A DNA stretch of 42,801 nt from positions 30,033 to 72,833 of the forward strand of contig CAMYKC010000045.1 in NCBI GenBank assembly GCA_947258865.1, written 5' to 3'. This DNA comes from an uncultured Lysobacterales bacterium (lineage in GTDB: Bacteria; Pseudomonadota; Gammaproteobacteria; Xanthomonadales; SZUA-36). How positions within the stretch are numbered: position 1 is the first letter of the stretch; every line of letters starts with the position of its first letter. The notes beneath the pieces were generated by a model. The model saw only the letters and a program-made list of their open reading frames with translations. It ran no database searches and was not told where the DNA came from. The position numbers and the translations under genes were made by a program. Below, one piece after another: positions 8,113 to 17,881 of the stretch.

Positions 8113-8835
8113 TCAGCATGCCGAAAGAATTTTTTCTTTCATTTCCCTGACGGCGGCTTCCAGCCCAACGAAGATAGCTCGTGCGATGATGGAATGCCCG
8201 ATGTTTAATTCGTTCATTTCCGGAAGTTGGGTTACCGCCTGGACATTATCCAGGTGAAGTCCGTGGCCGGCGTTTATCATCAATCCCAGCGAATGTCCCA
8301 ACCGGCAGGCAACTGCAAGCCGCGCCAGTTCCCTGGCCTGTTTTTCTCCCGTTGCGTCAGCATATGTCCCCGTATGCAATTCAACAACCGGCGCTCCGAC
8401 ATCTCGAGCGGCCTGCAATTGTTCCTCTTGCGGATCAATGAAAAGAGAAACCCGGATGCCGGCAGCTTGCAGCCGCTTGACGGCATCCCTGACGGCTTCG
8501 CGATTAGCCAGAACATCCAGCCCGCCTTCCGTTGTCAGTTCCTCTCTTTTTTCGGGCACAAGACAGACATCAGCCGGTAAACGCTTCAGTGCGATGGCCA
8601 GCATTTCTTCCGTGACGGCCATTTCCAGATTGACCCGGGTTTGTGTATTGGCGCATAACATCCTGACATCCTCGTCCTGGATGTGCCGCCGGTCTTCACG
8701 CAAATGCACGGTGATGGAATCAGCCCCTGCCCGCTCCGCGAATTCAGCCGCCTGGACGACGGACGGATAATGCGTCCCCCTGGCCTGCCGGACCGTTGCC
8801 ACGTGATCAATATTCACACCGAGAAGTACCGCCAT
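8113..8835 (-). CDS. pdxJ: Pyridoxine 5'-phosphate synthase PdxJ
   Basis: A 240-residue TIM-barrel enzyme that condenses 1-deoxyxylulose-5-phosphate with 3-amino-1-hydroxyacetone-1-phosphate in vitamin B6 synthesis. Conserved blocks are all present: [17 protein letters not shown] at the start, [58 protein letters not shown] and ELNIGHSII. An AGGA lies seven bases before the ATG. It is the last gene of the rnc-era-recO-pdxJ run, 12 bases after recO, and converges with the response-regulator gene with only a few bases between stops. Confidence 0.97.
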   Translation of the reverse strand: MAVLLGVNIDHVATVRQARGTHYPSVVQAAEFAERAGADSITVHLREDRRHIQDEDVRMLCANTQTRVNLEMAVTEEMLAIALKRLPADVCLVPEKREELTTEGGLDVLANREAVRDAVKRLQAAGIRVSLFIDPQEEQLQAARDVGAPVVELHTGTYADATGEKQARELARLAVACRLGHSLGLMINAGHGLHLDNVQAVTQLPEMNELNIGHSIIARAIFVGLEAAVREMKEKILSAC

Positions 8836-8847
8836 GGTTCTGTCCTT

Positions 8848-9549
8848 TCAGCTTTGGAGAAACAGGAACTGCGACTTGAGCGTTTTGCCGCCCATGTAGA
8901 AACGAATCAGTTTACGCATCAGCATCTTCAGTTCCATCAGATGTTGCTCGCCGATCTCCCCTGATTTTAGCTCCAGCAGGGCTGCTCCGGAAACCAGTTC
9001 TTCGGCCTGGCCGCTGGTCGCGTCGCGACGGACCGGGCCCGATTCTGGCAAATAGACATACCAGGCATCTGCCCGAATGCCCTCCCTGCCGCCATGTTCA
9101 TGATCGAGTTGAAGGCCAAAACCGGCCGCCCTCAATAATTGAAACTCAAACAAGCGCAACAAGGGTTGCGTAGGGCTGCCGGCCGCCAAATCGGTTACAA
9201 GCCGGCTGTAGTGGTCGAACAGCCCGGGGTGGGGATCAGAGCGATGCAAAAAATGCATCAGCAATTCGTTGGCGTAGAGGCCGCAAAAGAGCGGATCCCC
9301 CGCCAGCGCGGGGGGTGAGGCTACCTGGTCGGCGCCAGTGAGCGTTCCCATCTCGCCTCTCCGGGTCCAGCTCAGCAGAAGCGGACGGAAAGGTTGCAGG
9401 ATGCTTTTCCAGCGAGACCGTGGGCCACGCGCGCCGCGTGCCACCAATCCAACCCGCCCCTGAGCCTTGCCGAATACCTCCAGTAACAGGCTGGATTCGC
9501 GATAAGGCCTGCTGTGAAGAATGTAGGAGGGTTCCAGTGAGGTGAACAT
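8848..9549 (-). CDS. recO: DNA repair protein RecO
   Basis: A 233-residue recombination mediator that helps load RecA on SSB-coated DNA in the RecFOR pathway. The N-terminal OB fold shows SYILHSRPYRESSLLLEVF and GLVARGARGPRS. The helical C-terminal part has the family pattern FCGLYANELLMHFL, LLRLFEFQLLRAAGF and a final MLMRKLIRFYMGGKTLKSQ. The zinc-type cysteine cluster of some RecO proteins is absent, as is usual in gammaproteobacteria. It sits between era and pdxJ, as in many members of the class. Confidence 0.93.
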   Translation of the reverse strand: MFTSLEPSYILHSRPYRESSLLLEVFGKAQGRVGLVARGARGPRSRWKSILQPFRPLLLSWTRRGEMGTLTGADQVASPPALAGDPLFCGLYANELLMHFLHRSDPHPGLFDHYSRLVTDLAAGSPTQPLLRLFEFQLLRAAGFGLQLDHEHGGREGIRADAWYVYLPESGPVRRDATSGQAEELVSGAALLELKSGEIGEQHLMELKMLMRKLIRFYMGGKTLKSQFLFLQS

Positions 9550-9568
9550 TGGTTGTCAATACGGGGAT

Positions 9569-10501
9569 TCAGGATTGTTCGTCATAACCGAACTGTTTAA
9601 GTGCCTTTTCATTATCTGACCAGTCACGGCTAACTTTAACCCACATCCTTACAAAGACTTTTTCATCAAACAACTCCTGGAGTGCATGACGTGCCCGGGT
9701 ACCCACCTGCTTCAGTACGTCCCCTCCCTTTCCGATGACGATCTGCTTCTGTCCCTTTCGTTCAACCCAGATAATCGCCCCAATCCTCAAAACACCGCCA
9801 TCACGTTTGAATTCCTCGATTTCCACGGTCAAAGCGTAAGGCAATTCCTGGTGCAACCGGGTCATCAGCTGCTCGCGTATCAGCTCCGCCGCAAGGAAAC
9901 GCTCACTGCGGTCAGTGAATTGGTCTTCATCGAAAAACGGGCGGGAGAAAGGCAGTGACTGAAGGACTTTGGTTTCCAGATCGGCCACGCCGTCACCTGA
10001 TTTTGCCGCGATCAGAAGGACATCGGAAAAGCGATCGGTCCCGGCTTCATCTTCGAGGTATCTGAGTAGACGAGATTTGTCGGCCACCAGGTCAATTTTG
10101 TTCACGACGAGTACAACGGGAACGTCCACGCTCTTCAACGACCGGGCGACATGTTCGTCTTGCCTGGTCCACCGGTCACCTTCCACGAGGAACAGTATGA
10201 GATCAACGTCATGAAAGGATGCCCGGGCGATCCGGTTCATATAGCGATTGAGGGCGCGCCGTGCAGCCAAGTGTATACCCGGGGTATCGATATAGATAAT
10301 CTGGCCCTGATCCGTAGTCTTGATGCCAGCGATGCGCTGGCGGGTCGTTTGTGGCTTGGCCGTGACTATACTGAGCTTTTGACCCAGTATTCTGTTCATC
10401 AGGGTGGACTTGCCGACATTCGGACGTCCGATCAATGCGACATAACCACAGCGATAGTCACCGTCCTGGCCGGGACTCCTGCTGTCATTGCCATCCGTCA
10501 T
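9569..10501 (-). CDS. era: GTPase Era
   Basis: A 310-residue essential GTPase in 30S subunit maturation that binds the 3' end of 16S rRNA. The G1 loop is GRPNVGKST (25-33), followed by a switch region with TTRQRIAGI, G3 DTPG, G4 NKID (about 135) and a SAKSG-type G5. The C-terminal KH domain contains VIGKGGDVLKQVGTRAR. It overlaps rnc by four bases (ATGA), so RNase III and Era are translationally coupled, as in E. coli. Length is normal. Confidence 0.97.
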   Translation of the reverse strand: MTDGNDSRSPGQDGDYRCGYVALIGRPNVGKSTLMNRILGQKLSIVTAKPQTTRQRIAGIKTTDQGQIIYIDTPGIHLAARRALNRYMNRIARASFHDVDLILFLVEGDRWTRQDEHVARSLKSVDVPVVLVVNKIDLVADKSRLLRYLEDEAGTDRFSDVLLIAAKSGDGVADLETKVLQSLPFSRPFFDEDQFTDRSERFLAAELIREQLMTRLHQELPYALTVEIEEFKRDGGVLRIGAIIWVERKGQKQIVIGKGGDVLKQVGTRARHALQELFDEKVFVRMWVKVSRDWSDNEKALKQFGYDEQS

Positions 10502-11172
10502 GAACGGGAGGCCTCCTGCAAAAGTTCAAGAATTCTGGCGGCCGCTGCCTGCTCGGCTTTTCGCCTGCTTTTTCCGGATTCCTCGACCATGGTCCCGTCA
10601 TCGGTAACATGACATGAGACGTAGAATTTCTTGGCGTGATCCGCGCCCTCTTCATTTTGCAGGGCATATTCAGGCAGCGGGCGGCCTCGCGCTTGCAACC
10701 ACTCCTGCAACCGGGTTTTTGCATCTTTGAGTTCTTCAGGATCAGGCAGGGCTTCGATCAGCGGATCGAACAAATCGAGGATTACGTTTCGGCAAGCCTT
10801 GAAACCGCCGTCAATGAATATCGCACCGATCAGGGCTTCAAACGCATTTGCCAGGATGGATTCACGGCGAAATCCGCCGGACTTCAATTCCCCTTCCCCC
10901 AGTTTCAATTGCTTTCCCAGGTTAACAGCGCTGGCGATACGACTCAGGCTGACCCCCCTGACCAGCCGGGCCCTCATTCTGCTTAAATCCCCTTCCCGGG
11001 CTTCAGAATGAAGCTCGAACAGCCGGGATGCGATGACCATGCTCAAAACACTGTCGCCCAGGAATTCGAGGCGCTCATTGTTATTATTGCCCGCACTCCG
11101 GTGTGTCAATGCCTCCTGCAGGATTTCGGGTTTTTTGAAGCGGTACTCGATCCCGGCTACGGAATCTTTCAC
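10498..11172 (-). CDS. rnc: Ribonuclease III
   Basis: A 224-residue double-strand-specific endoribonuclease acting on rRNA precursors and structured mRNAs. The signature ERLEFLGDSVLS (about 33-44) and the later acidic site in ANAFEALIGAIFIDGG provide the metal ligands. The C-terminal dsRNA-binding domain covers DAKTRLQEWLQARGRPLPEY to AEQAAAARILELL. The stop overlaps the era start. Upstream, the DUF4845 gene ends only four bases before its ATG. Confidence 0.97.
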   Translation of the reverse strand: MKDSVAGIEYRFKKPEILQEALTHRSAGNNNNERLEFLGDSVLSMVIASRLFELHSEAREGDLSRMRARLVRGVSLSRIASAVNLGKQLKLGEGELKSGGFRRESILANAFEALIGAIFIDGGFKACRNVILDLFDPLIEALPDPEELKDAKTRLQEWLQARGRPLPEYALQNEEGADHAKKFYVSCHVTDDGTMVEESGKSRRKAEQAAAARILELLQEASRS

Positions 11173-11176
11173 ATTG

Positions 11177-11545
11177 CTATCTCAGAACAGCAGTGCGGTC
11201 AAAACGCCCCACAATGTCGATATTCGCCAGGAAGGGTTTACGCACCTCGTATTTCACCCTCACATTGACACCATTGCTTTTCTTGCTGATGCGTATGTGT
11301 TCGTCCTTGATGTTGTTGTCGGCATAACTGGCCCACAGGCTCATCTGAATACTTTGCTTGATCTTGTGCGGCGCCATGCGTTTTGCAGCCGGGTCTTTTT
11401 CCAGTTTTGTCAACGCGTTGCCCAGTGCGTGGTATTCAAGATACATCGGAATGACCCGCATCCCGGCATAAGCAAAAAACAATACCATGGTGAGGACGAT
11501 AAAAAATCCAATAAGCGTTAAACCATCTTGTCTGCGTAAGTTCAT
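11177..11545 (-). CDS. DUF4845 single-pass membrane protein
   Basis: A 122-residue small protein of unknown biochemical function, found between lepB and rnc in many gammaproteobacteria. MNLRRQDGLTLIGFFIVLTMVLFFAYAGMRVIPMYLEY has a pilin-like GLTLIGF start and a single hydrophobic helix (about 10-30). A soluble domain of roughly 85 residues follows, facing the periplasm if the helix is an N-terminal anchor. I chose the ATG at 11545 because AGGTGA precedes it; the open frame extends 22 residues further upstream without a comparable ribosome site. Its position next to signal peptidase I hints at an envelope role, but nothing more can be said. Confidence 0.8.
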   Translation of the reverse strand: MNLRRQDGLTLIGFFIVLTMVLFFAYAGMRVIPMYLEYHALGNALTKLEKDPAAKRMAPHKIKQSIQMSLWASYADNNIKDEHIRISKKSNGVNVRVKYEVRKPFLANIDIVGRFDRTAVLR

Positions 11546-11687
11546 TTCAATCACCTGCTTCCTTGTAGTTTGTGACCCGAAACAAGCCGGAATGTCAGTC
11601 AATGCCTTCATACTATGTACTTTTCAGCTTTCGAAACCCCACTACTATCGCGCCTCGGTGCTGCTGTGCAATAAAACAATCACTGTA

Positions 11688-12488
11688 TCAATGAATACCA
11701 TCGCCTACTCTGGAAAGATCGCCACAACCCTTTGTGTAATCAAAATTCAGCCAAATTCCAACGGCACGGCCCATCAGGTGATCCTCCGGGACGAAGCCCC
11801 ACACCCGGCTGTCGTTGCTGCGGTCCCGATTATCTCCCATAACAAAATAATGGCCTTCGGGCACTTCCCATTGTCCATCCCGGCCACTGGATCTCTCATG
11901 GATCAATATGTCATGTTTGCCTTCGCCGAGAGTCTCCTGCAATCGCAATGCATCTACACGTGGCGTTGCGCACTTGACCTCGTTGCTTGAATAACGGCCT
12001 AAACCCGACACGGGAACAGCTTCGCCATTCACGAAGAGCTGCTTATTACGGTACGCGATTCTGTCGCCGGGCAGACCGATCAGCCGCTTGATGAAATTGA
12101 CCTTGGGATCGACCGGGTAATGAAACACCACCACATCACCACGGTCCGGCTTACCCACCGATAGAATCTTGGTATTAAGTACCGGCAGCCGTAATCCATA
12201 AGCGTACTTGTTAACGACAATAAAATCGCCGATCAGCAGGGTCGGAATCATGGAACCGGATGGAATCTTGAACGGCTCAAACAGGAAGGACCGGAACAGC
12301 AGTACAATCAGAAGAATCGGAAAAAGAGAGCGGGAGTACTCGATAACAACCGGCTCGTGAGGCCGCTCGAGTTCTTTCTGAACGGCTTTGTCCATTCTGC
12401 GACGCCGGAACAAAAGGCTGTCGATCAGCCAGATTATTCCAGTGACTGCTGTCAATAAAACGAGCAATAGCGAGAAATCGGGTTTCAT
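11688..12488 (-). CDS. lepB: Signal peptidase I LepB
   Basis: A 266-residue inner-membrane protease that cleaves Sec and Tat signal peptides at the periplasmic face. Two N-terminal hydrophobic helices (about 5-25 and 55-70) precede the catalytic domain. The nucleophile is S79 in KIPSGSMIPTL and the general base is K134 in NFIKRLIGLPGDRIAY. The conserved GDNRDRSNDSR box is near the C terminus. It starts nine bases after the lepA stop, as in the classic lepA-lepB operon. About 140 bases separate it from the DUF4845 gene; I see no gene in that gap. Confidence 0.96.
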   Translation of the reverse strand: MKPDFSLLLVLLTAVTGIIWLIDSLLFRRRRMDKAVQKELERPHEPVVIEYSRSLFPILLIVLLFRSFLFEPFKIPSGSMIPTLLIGDFIVVNKYAYGLRLPVLNTKILSVGKPDRGDVVVFHYPVDPKVNFIKRLIGLPGDRIAYRNKQLFVNGEAVPVSGLGRYSSNEVKCATPRVDALRLQETLGEGKHDILIHERSSGRDGQWEVPEGHYFVMGDNRDRSNDSRVWGFVPEDHLMGRAVGIWLNFDYTKGCGDLSRVGDGIH

Positions 12489-12497
12489 CGGGTCATC

Positions 12498-14212
12498 CTA
12501 CCTCTTGTTATCCTGCTGCAGTACGGCGAGAAAGGCTTCCTGAGGTATTTCGACCCGCCCTACCTGCTTCATCCGTTTTTTGCCTGCTTTTTGCTTTTCA
12601 AGCAGCTTTCGTTTTCGTGTCACGTCACCGCCATAACACTTGGCGGTGACATTCTTTCGCAAGGCCTTGACCGTGGTGCGGGCGATGACCTGGGAACCGA
12701 TGGCGGACTGAATGGCAACATCGAACATCTGCCGGGGTATCAGTTCCTTCATCTTTACCGCCAGGTCTCGTCCGCGCCGCTGGGCTTGATCCCGGTGAAC
12801 GATGAGTGAAAGCGCATCAACCCGCTCTCCGTTGATCAGCACGTCGATGCGCACGAACGGTCCATCCTGGAATCGAAGGAAATGATATTCGAATGAGGCA
12901 TAACCGCGGCTCACCGATTTCAACTTGTCGAAAAAATCCAGGACGACTTCAGAAAGCGGAAGTTCATAGCTGATGGACACCTGTCCGCCCAGATACTGCA
13001 TTCCTTTTTGCTTGCCCCGCTTCTCCTCACAAAGACCAATCACTGCCCCGACATAGTTCTGCGGCAACAGGATATTTGCCTCGATGATCGGCTCCCGAAT
13101 CTCCCCGACCTTATTGGAATCAGGCAATTTCGCCGGATTTTCGAGGCTGATGACCTCGCCACTGTTCAACAGGACCTCGTAAATGACCGTTGGAGCCGTC
13201 GTGATAAGTTCAACGTTGTATTCGCGTTCCAGTCGTTCCTGCACGATATCCATGTGCAACAGCCCGAGAAAGCCACAGCGAAAGCCAAACCCAAGGGCCT
13301 CGGAAGTTTCAGGCTCGAACTGCAGGGCTGCGTCGTTGAGTTGCAAACGGTCCAACGCCTCCCTGAGATCCGGGTAGTTTTCCGCCTCCGTCGGGAACAA
13401 CCCGGCAAAAACCCGGGGCTGCAGGGTTTTGAATCCGGGCAGCGGCATATCCGCGCCGTCTTTGGCCAGGGTGATCGTGTCTCCCACTGGCGCGCCGTGC
13501 ACGTCCTTGATTCCGGCAACGAAAAATCCGACTTCCCCGGCTGAAATCCTTTCTCGTTTCTCACGCTTGGGAGTGAAAACCCCGACTTGCTCGACCTGGT
13601 GCTGATTACCTGAAGCCATATGATCAGGGCCTTGAAAGGCGCCTCTGGATTCCCGGTTGGGCAGGGAATTCCTTGTACAAGCCTTTCGAGAATGTCGATG
13701 ATGCCGTCACCAGTCTTGGCACTGACACAAAGTGCATCCACCGCCTCAATACCGATTATGTCCTCGATCTCCTGCTTGACACGGTCGGGCTCGGCAGAAG
13801 GCAGATCGATCTTGTTCAGCACGGGGATCACCTCGAGTCCCAGCTCCACCGCCGTGTAACAATTGGCGACGCTCTGGGCTTCGACTCCCTGCGCTGCATC
13901 CACAACCAGCAAGGCCCCCTCGCAGGCCGCCAGCGAGCGCGAAACCTCGTAGGAAAAATCGACATGACCAGGTGTGTCAATGAAATTGAGCTGGTATGTC
14001 TGGCCATCACGCGCAGGATAATCAAGCCTGACACTCTGCGCCTTTATGGTGATGCCGCGTTCGCGCTCGAGTTCCATGGAATCGAGGACCTGGTCTTCCA
14101 TTTCACGCTCACTCAATCCACCGCAGATCTGAATAAAACGATCAGCCAGGGTAGACTTGCCGTGATCCACGTGCGCAATAATTGAAAAGTTTCTTATGTG
14201 CTTTTGGTCCAT
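12498..14212 (-). pseudogene. lepA: Elongation factor 4 (LepA), interrupted by an 88-nt deletion and frameshift
   Basis: LepA is a ribosome-associated GTPase that affects elongation and 30S assembly. The N-terminal part (14212 to about 13620) shows [17 protein letters not shown] and NKID and reads normally up to ALII near residue 197. The rest, from [18 protein letters not shown] to the C terminus, is intact but in another frame. At the join, around 13619-13624, the family's next 29 or so residues (domain II start, DSWFDNYLG-type) are missing. Adding back 88 nucleotides gives 600 codons plus stop, matching E. coli LepA at 599 residues. As written no full-length protein is made. A real deletion or an assembly error are both possible; the rest shows no decay. 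Confidence 0.9.
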
Positions 14213-14243
14213 GATCCGGACGCCTGGCCACCCTCGTTGAACA

Positions 14244-14281
14244 TCAAAAAGGCCATCCGCTTCCTTTGAAACGGATGGCCC
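14244..14281 (-). terminator. Rho-independent terminator between degP and lepA
   Basis: On the minus strand GGCCATCCG and CGGATGGCC form a perfect 9-bp stem around a 12-base loop and are followed at once by five T. It lies 36 bases beyond the degP stop, so it closes the rpoE-rseABC-degP unit and separates it from lepA-lepB. Confidence 0.85.
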
Positions 14282-14316
14282 TGTTTCGTACCGGTAATTA
14301 TAGCTTAAAGTGGCAT

Positions 14317-15738
14317 TCAATCTTCAGCGGAAGGCGTATAGGCCAGATACCGCGTAACGCCATCTCTCATCAGGCGCAGCGCAACTGCCTTGTTTCCAGG
14401 TAGCGATTCGACAATCTCCTCGAAGGATTCGACGTCTTCGACAGCCTGGTTGTTGATGGTCAAGACGACGTCGCCGCGCCTCAACCCGGCTCGATAGGCT
14501 TCATCACCTTCGACACGGGAAATGATAACACCGCCTTCCGGCTCGCCCAGAGCACGCCTGCGATCTTCGTCTATGGATTCAACCGTGAAACCCAGCAGGT
14601 TGTCCTGACTGCTTTCCTGGGCAGAAGCGAGCACGTTTCCATAATCGTCAGCTTCCAGGGAGTCCAGTGTAACGGCGAAGGTTTTTTCTTTGCCGTTTCG
14701 GCTGACAAGCACCTTCGCTTTGGTACCCGGAGGATTTGCACCCACCAATGGTGGCAGGTCACCAGAGGATTCGATCGAATCGCCATTGAACGCCAGGATC
14801 ACATCTCCCGGCTCGATCCCGGCCTTTTCGGCTGCACTGCCGGGCGACACGTCGTTAACCAGCGCTCCGACCGGCCGCTCGAGATCTAGTGCTTCGGCCA
14901 GCTCACGCGTGACCGCACCAACCTGCACTCCAAGCAGGCCGCGGGAAACCTTGCCGTGTACGCGAAGTTGCCTGACTGCAGCGCTTGCCGTCTCGATCGG
15001 GATGGAAAACGACAAACCCATGTAACCACCGCCGGAGCTCAGAATCCAGGAGTTGATGCCAACAACTTCACCGTCCAGGTTCAGCAATGGGCCACCGGAA
15101 TTACCCCGATTGATGGCTACGTCTGTCTGGATAAACGGAACATATTGCTGCTGGTTCGTGCTGCGGCCTTTTGCACTGACGATGCCGGCCGTAACCGACT
15201 GATCGAAATTGAAAGGAGAACCGATCGCAACGACCCATTCGCCAGGCCGCAGGGTTTCACTGTCCCCGAGCCCCAGCGTGGGCAGGTTTTCTGCATCGAT
15301 CTTGATGAGGGCGATATCGCTAAGCGGGTCCGAGCCCACAAGTTCGGCCTCGAATTCCCGCCGGTCGGCCAATCGAACAATAATCTGGTCAGCCCCATCG
15401 ACGACGTGGTGGTTTGTGATGATGTAACCATCGGATTCAAAAATGAAACCGGAGCCCGCTCCGCGGCGATCCGGTTGACCGTTACCGGGATTACCGGGCA
15501 CATCAAAAAATCGCCTGAAAAATTCAGGAATATCTTCCTGCCCGTGTGGGTTTTCCATGCCGTCACCATCCCTTCGGGCACGTTCCCCGAACTGGGTAAC
15601 GCGAATATTGACAACAGCCGGACCCGCCTCTTCGACCAGGCCGGTGAAATCAGGCAAACCCGTGACCCGGGCGAATCCGGGATTGGAGACAACGATCAGC
15701 ACCGCTGCACATAGACTGATGAAAATTCGTCTGCTCAC
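14317..15738 (-). CDS. degP: Periplasmic serine protease DegP/MucD
   Basis: A 473-residue HtrA protease and chaperone for misfolded envelope proteins. A signal peptide ([23 protein letters not shown]) precedes a trypsin-like domain with the triad H111 (ITNHHVVDG), D141 (DIALIKI) and S214 (NRGNSGGPL). Two PDZ domains follow (about 260-350 and 375-465), each with the expected LGV/GFTV-type carboxylate loop. It is the last gene of the sigma-E operon, its start touching the rseC stop, as with mucD in Pseudomonas. It degrades the unfolded proteins that trigger the sigma-E response. Confidence 0.95.
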   Translation of the reverse strand: MSRRIFISLCAAVLIVVSNPGFARVTGLPDFTGLVEEAGPAVVNIRVTQFGERARRDGDGMENPHGQEDIPEFFRRFFDVPGNPGNGQPDRRGAGSGFIFESDGYIITNHHVVDGADQIIVRLADRREFEAELVGSDPLSDIALIKIDAENLPTLGLGDSETLRPGEWVVAIGSPFNFDQSVTAGIVSAKGRSTNQQQYVPFIQTDVAINRGNSGGPLLNLDGEVVGINSWILSSGGGYMGLSFSIPIETASAAVRQLRVHGKVSRGLLGVQVGAVTRELAEALDLERPVGALVNDVSPGSAAEKAGIEPGDVILAFNGDSIESSGDLPPLVGANPPGTKAKVLVSRNGKEKTFAVTLDSLEADDYGNVLASAQESSQDNLLGFTVESIDEDRRRALGEPEGGVIISRVEGDEAYRAGLRRGDVVLTINNQAVEDVESFEEIVESLPGNKAVALRLMRDGVTRYLAYTPSAED

Positions 15739-16220
15739 TAAATTACCTCTTGATTACTATCATGATTCCTGGTTCCAACCACTCGCAGAAGGTGGACAGC
15801 GGATACGTCAGAAAATTCCGCAGCCCTTCGCCCATTTCGGAAAAGGACGGCAGCACCGCCAGCTACGGCGCCTGACAACGTCAAAATATCTGCTCCGGCC
15901 GGTCCGGTATTCAACATCACTGAAATATAGTGGCCAGCCACCGCTCCTCCAAGTGCCGCAAGCAAGGGAATGAGATAAAGCCTCATCACAAGGCGCAAAA
16001 ACAGCGACTCGGCAAGCCCGACCACGACCGGTTCACCGCACAGGGCATTAACGCTGTTATCAAAATCCAGCGTGACCGGTTTACGTCGCAACATACGCCC
16101 AAATAATCCCGCTCCGCAGCCCTTGCCCGCATCGCAGGCCGGACATCCGGACTTGCCGCCGAGCCGAACGCTAATCCGGCCGTTATTGATCGCGACAACC
16201 TGTCCTTGCTGCTCAATCAT
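15738..16220 (-). CDS. rseC: RseC/MucC-family sigma-E regulatory membrane protein
   Basis: A 160-residue protein with an N-terminal cysteine cluster (SGCPACDAGKGCG, about 25-37) followed by two hydrophobic helices (near 75-95 and 107-127). This is the RseC layout also seen next to SoxR-reducing systems. In E. coli RseC modulates the sigma-E pathway and SoxR reduction through poorly understood chemistry. The family, the position between rseB and degP and the length all agree. The stop codon overlaps the degP start by one base. Confidence 0.88.
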   Translation of the reverse strand: MIEQQGQVVAINNGRISVRLGGKSGCPACDAGKGCGAGLFGRMLRRKPVTLDFDNSVNALCGEPVVVGLAESLFLRLVMRLYLIPLLAALGGAVAGHYISVMLNTGPAGADILTLSGAVAGGAAVLFRNGRRAAEFSDVSAVHLLRVVGTRNHDSNQEVI

Positions 16221-16235
16221 CAGAGGGTTACTCGA

Positions 16236-17213
16236 TCAGCGCGAAGCGGGACTCACCGCGTTGCCGATGAATTCTACAGTAACCGCCGGGACATCGCCGA
16301 CCACGGTAATGAGAACATCTTCCATGATGCGTGAGAAAACATGGCTTGTCCCCAGCTGACTCGTACCGGTTTCACGTTCATCCTCATCTTTGTGGCTTTC
16401 AACGTAAACGGAAACCGCTGCCAGGCCGTCACTGTATACGAGGTGCTCGTAGATTCCCTGGTCGTTTTGACCAAGAGACCGGTGTGCCGTGAGTTCAAAC
16501 CCGGGTGGCAAGCGGCCGGGTTTCCATCGCGGGGCATGTTGCCCGCCACTTCTCCCAGCCGGAAGTTGCGATTCGATCCTTTTCAATTTCGTTAGCCGGC
16601 TGCTTGACTTGAGTTCATTCGGATCCACCTCGGATCCGAGGCGGATATCGGTGAACATCAGCTTGGCCAGTGATTTTCGGTTGCTGTCGATCAGCTCCCA
16701 TTTCAGCAACAAGCCAGAATTCTCCTCCAGCCAGAGCGAATATCCGTAACGGTAAACGTCTCTTGGGAGAACTTTCAGATTGCGGGCGGTTTGTCCGGCA
16801 ATCCGCTGGCTGTTTCCAAATTTCAGTGCGTAAGAGCGGTTTGTTTGATCGTGTTGATCCAGAGGCAGTTCCGGAAAAAAAGTGCGATTGAATGCCTGGT
16901 CTTCGAGAACGGCCTGACCGTCGCCAACAACCCACTGGACTCCGTTCGAATCCCTGAGCACTTCGCGAGACGGGCCCGACACGGAAACCAGGCGCTCACG
17001 GACGCCTTCATCGTCTGACACATGGGTGATCCGCATGGATTCAACCTCTCCACCCTGGACATAGACGAACGTGCCCTGGTAGCTCATCTGGCTCATGGCG
17101 GTTGCCATCTGCTCCAGCCATTCGCGTGGATCGTCACCCAAACCGGCAAAGGCAGATCCGGCCAGTCCGACCCAGAAGGCTACCAGGGTTGATGTGGCAG
17201 CCTGCAGCTTCAT
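16236..17213 (-). CDS. rseB: Periplasmic sigma-E regulator RseB/MucB
   Basis: A 325-residue periplasmic protein with a signal peptide of about 23 residues (...GLAGSAFA). The large N-terminal domain has a LolA/LppX-like fold in known homologues (YQGTFVYVQGGEVESMRI, MLIEENSGLLLKW-type strands) and a smaller C-terminal domain binds RseA. RseB shields RseA from DegS cleavage and lets go when it senses mislocalised lipopolysaccharide or lipoproteins. The ATG overlaps the rseA stop by four bases (ATGA), so the anti-sigma factor and its protector are co-translated. Confidence 0.92.
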   Translation of the reverse strand: MKLQAATSTLVAFWVGLAGSAFAGLGDDPREWLEQMATAMSQMSYQGTFVYVQGGEVESMRITHVSDDEGVRERLVSVSGPSREVLRDSNGVQWVVGDGQAVLEDQAFNRTFFPELPLDQHDQTNRSYALKFGNSQRIAGQTARNLKVLPRDVYRYGYSLWLEENSGLLLKWELIDSNRKSLAKLMFTDIRLGSEVDPNELKSSSRLTKLKRIESQLPAGRSGGQHAPRWKPGRLPPGFELTAHRSLGQNDQGIYEHLVYSDGLAAVSVYVESHKDEDERETGTSQLGTSHVFSRIMEDVLITVVGDVPAVTVEFIGNAVSPASR

Positions 17214-17851
17214 TGTGATTGAGATTCTTCGCCCTTTTCCGCTTGCTGTTCGGTTTCGTGTTCACGGTTGTCTTCCCCGGCCTGGCCGGCTGCACCCGTT
17301 ACGACGATGGGAACGAAAGCTACAAATCCCCTGACACCGGTCGACCCCGAGGCCTGGTAGTGGCGCAGCAGGTATGAGTTCATTCTGCGATCGCCCTGCG
17401 TTCCACCGGAAAGGCTGACCTGGCGCGAAATAGGCGCCGGAGCGAGGCTCTGAGGACTGGTAAACTGTTCCGCAGCAACGTTATCAACCAGGTTTCCGTC
17501 AGGCTGCGGAATACCGGGATTGCCTGGGCCAACCATGACCACCGCCATCAACGCGACAGAGGCAGCGATGGCTGCGCCTGCAGCCGGTTTCAGCCATCCA
17601 AGCGACAGTTTTCGCGAGGCTTTCCGGGGCGCTTCGTTTTCGAGCGCCTGGCTGACCCTGTTGCAAAGATCGTCGCCGGCGAAACCGCCATCCTGGTGTC
17701 GCAGACAGTCTCGAACCATGTGGTAACGCGCCCATGTGGCGCATAACTCGTCATCGGCCCCGAGGCGGCGAACCAGGAAACGGCTGGCTTCCCGGCTGAT
17801 TTCACCGTCCATCAGGCATGAAATATGTTCACGTGTCTCTTTACTCATCAT
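17210..17851 (-). CDS. rseA: Anti-sigma-E factor RseA/MucA
   Basis: A 213-residue inner-membrane anti-sigma factor. The N-terminal cytoplasmic domain (MSKETREHISCLMDGEISREASRFLVRRLG...) is the sigma-binding module, with the typical ISxLMDGE pattern. A transmembrane helix lies near residues 91-108 (AAGAAIAASVALMAVVMV) and the remainder is periplasmic and degraded stepwise by DegS and RseP. The C-terminal tail is rich in E, Q and G. Thirty bases separate it from rpoE. Two adjacent ATGs (17851 and 17848) are possible starts. Confidence 0.92.
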   Translation of the reverse strand: MMSKETREHISCLMDGEISREASRFLVRRLGADDELCATWARYHMVRDCLRHQDGGFAGDDLCNRVSQALENEAPRKASRKLSLGWLKPAAGAAIAASVALMAVVMVGPGNPGIPQPDGNLVDNVAAEQFTSPQSLAPAPISRQVSLSGGTQGDRRMNSYLLRHYQASGSTGVRGFVAFVPIVVTGAAGQAGEDNREHETEQQAEKGEESQSQ

Positions 17852-17881
17852 TCTCTACCGTGAAATGCGGCCTTCTTTCCT

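Noticed and set aside
8133-8155. AT-rich inverted repeat GAAAGAA...TTCTTTC as a terminator for the response-regulator gene
   Set aside because: It has no GC-rich stem and lies inside the pdxJ coding region, so the resemblance is weak.
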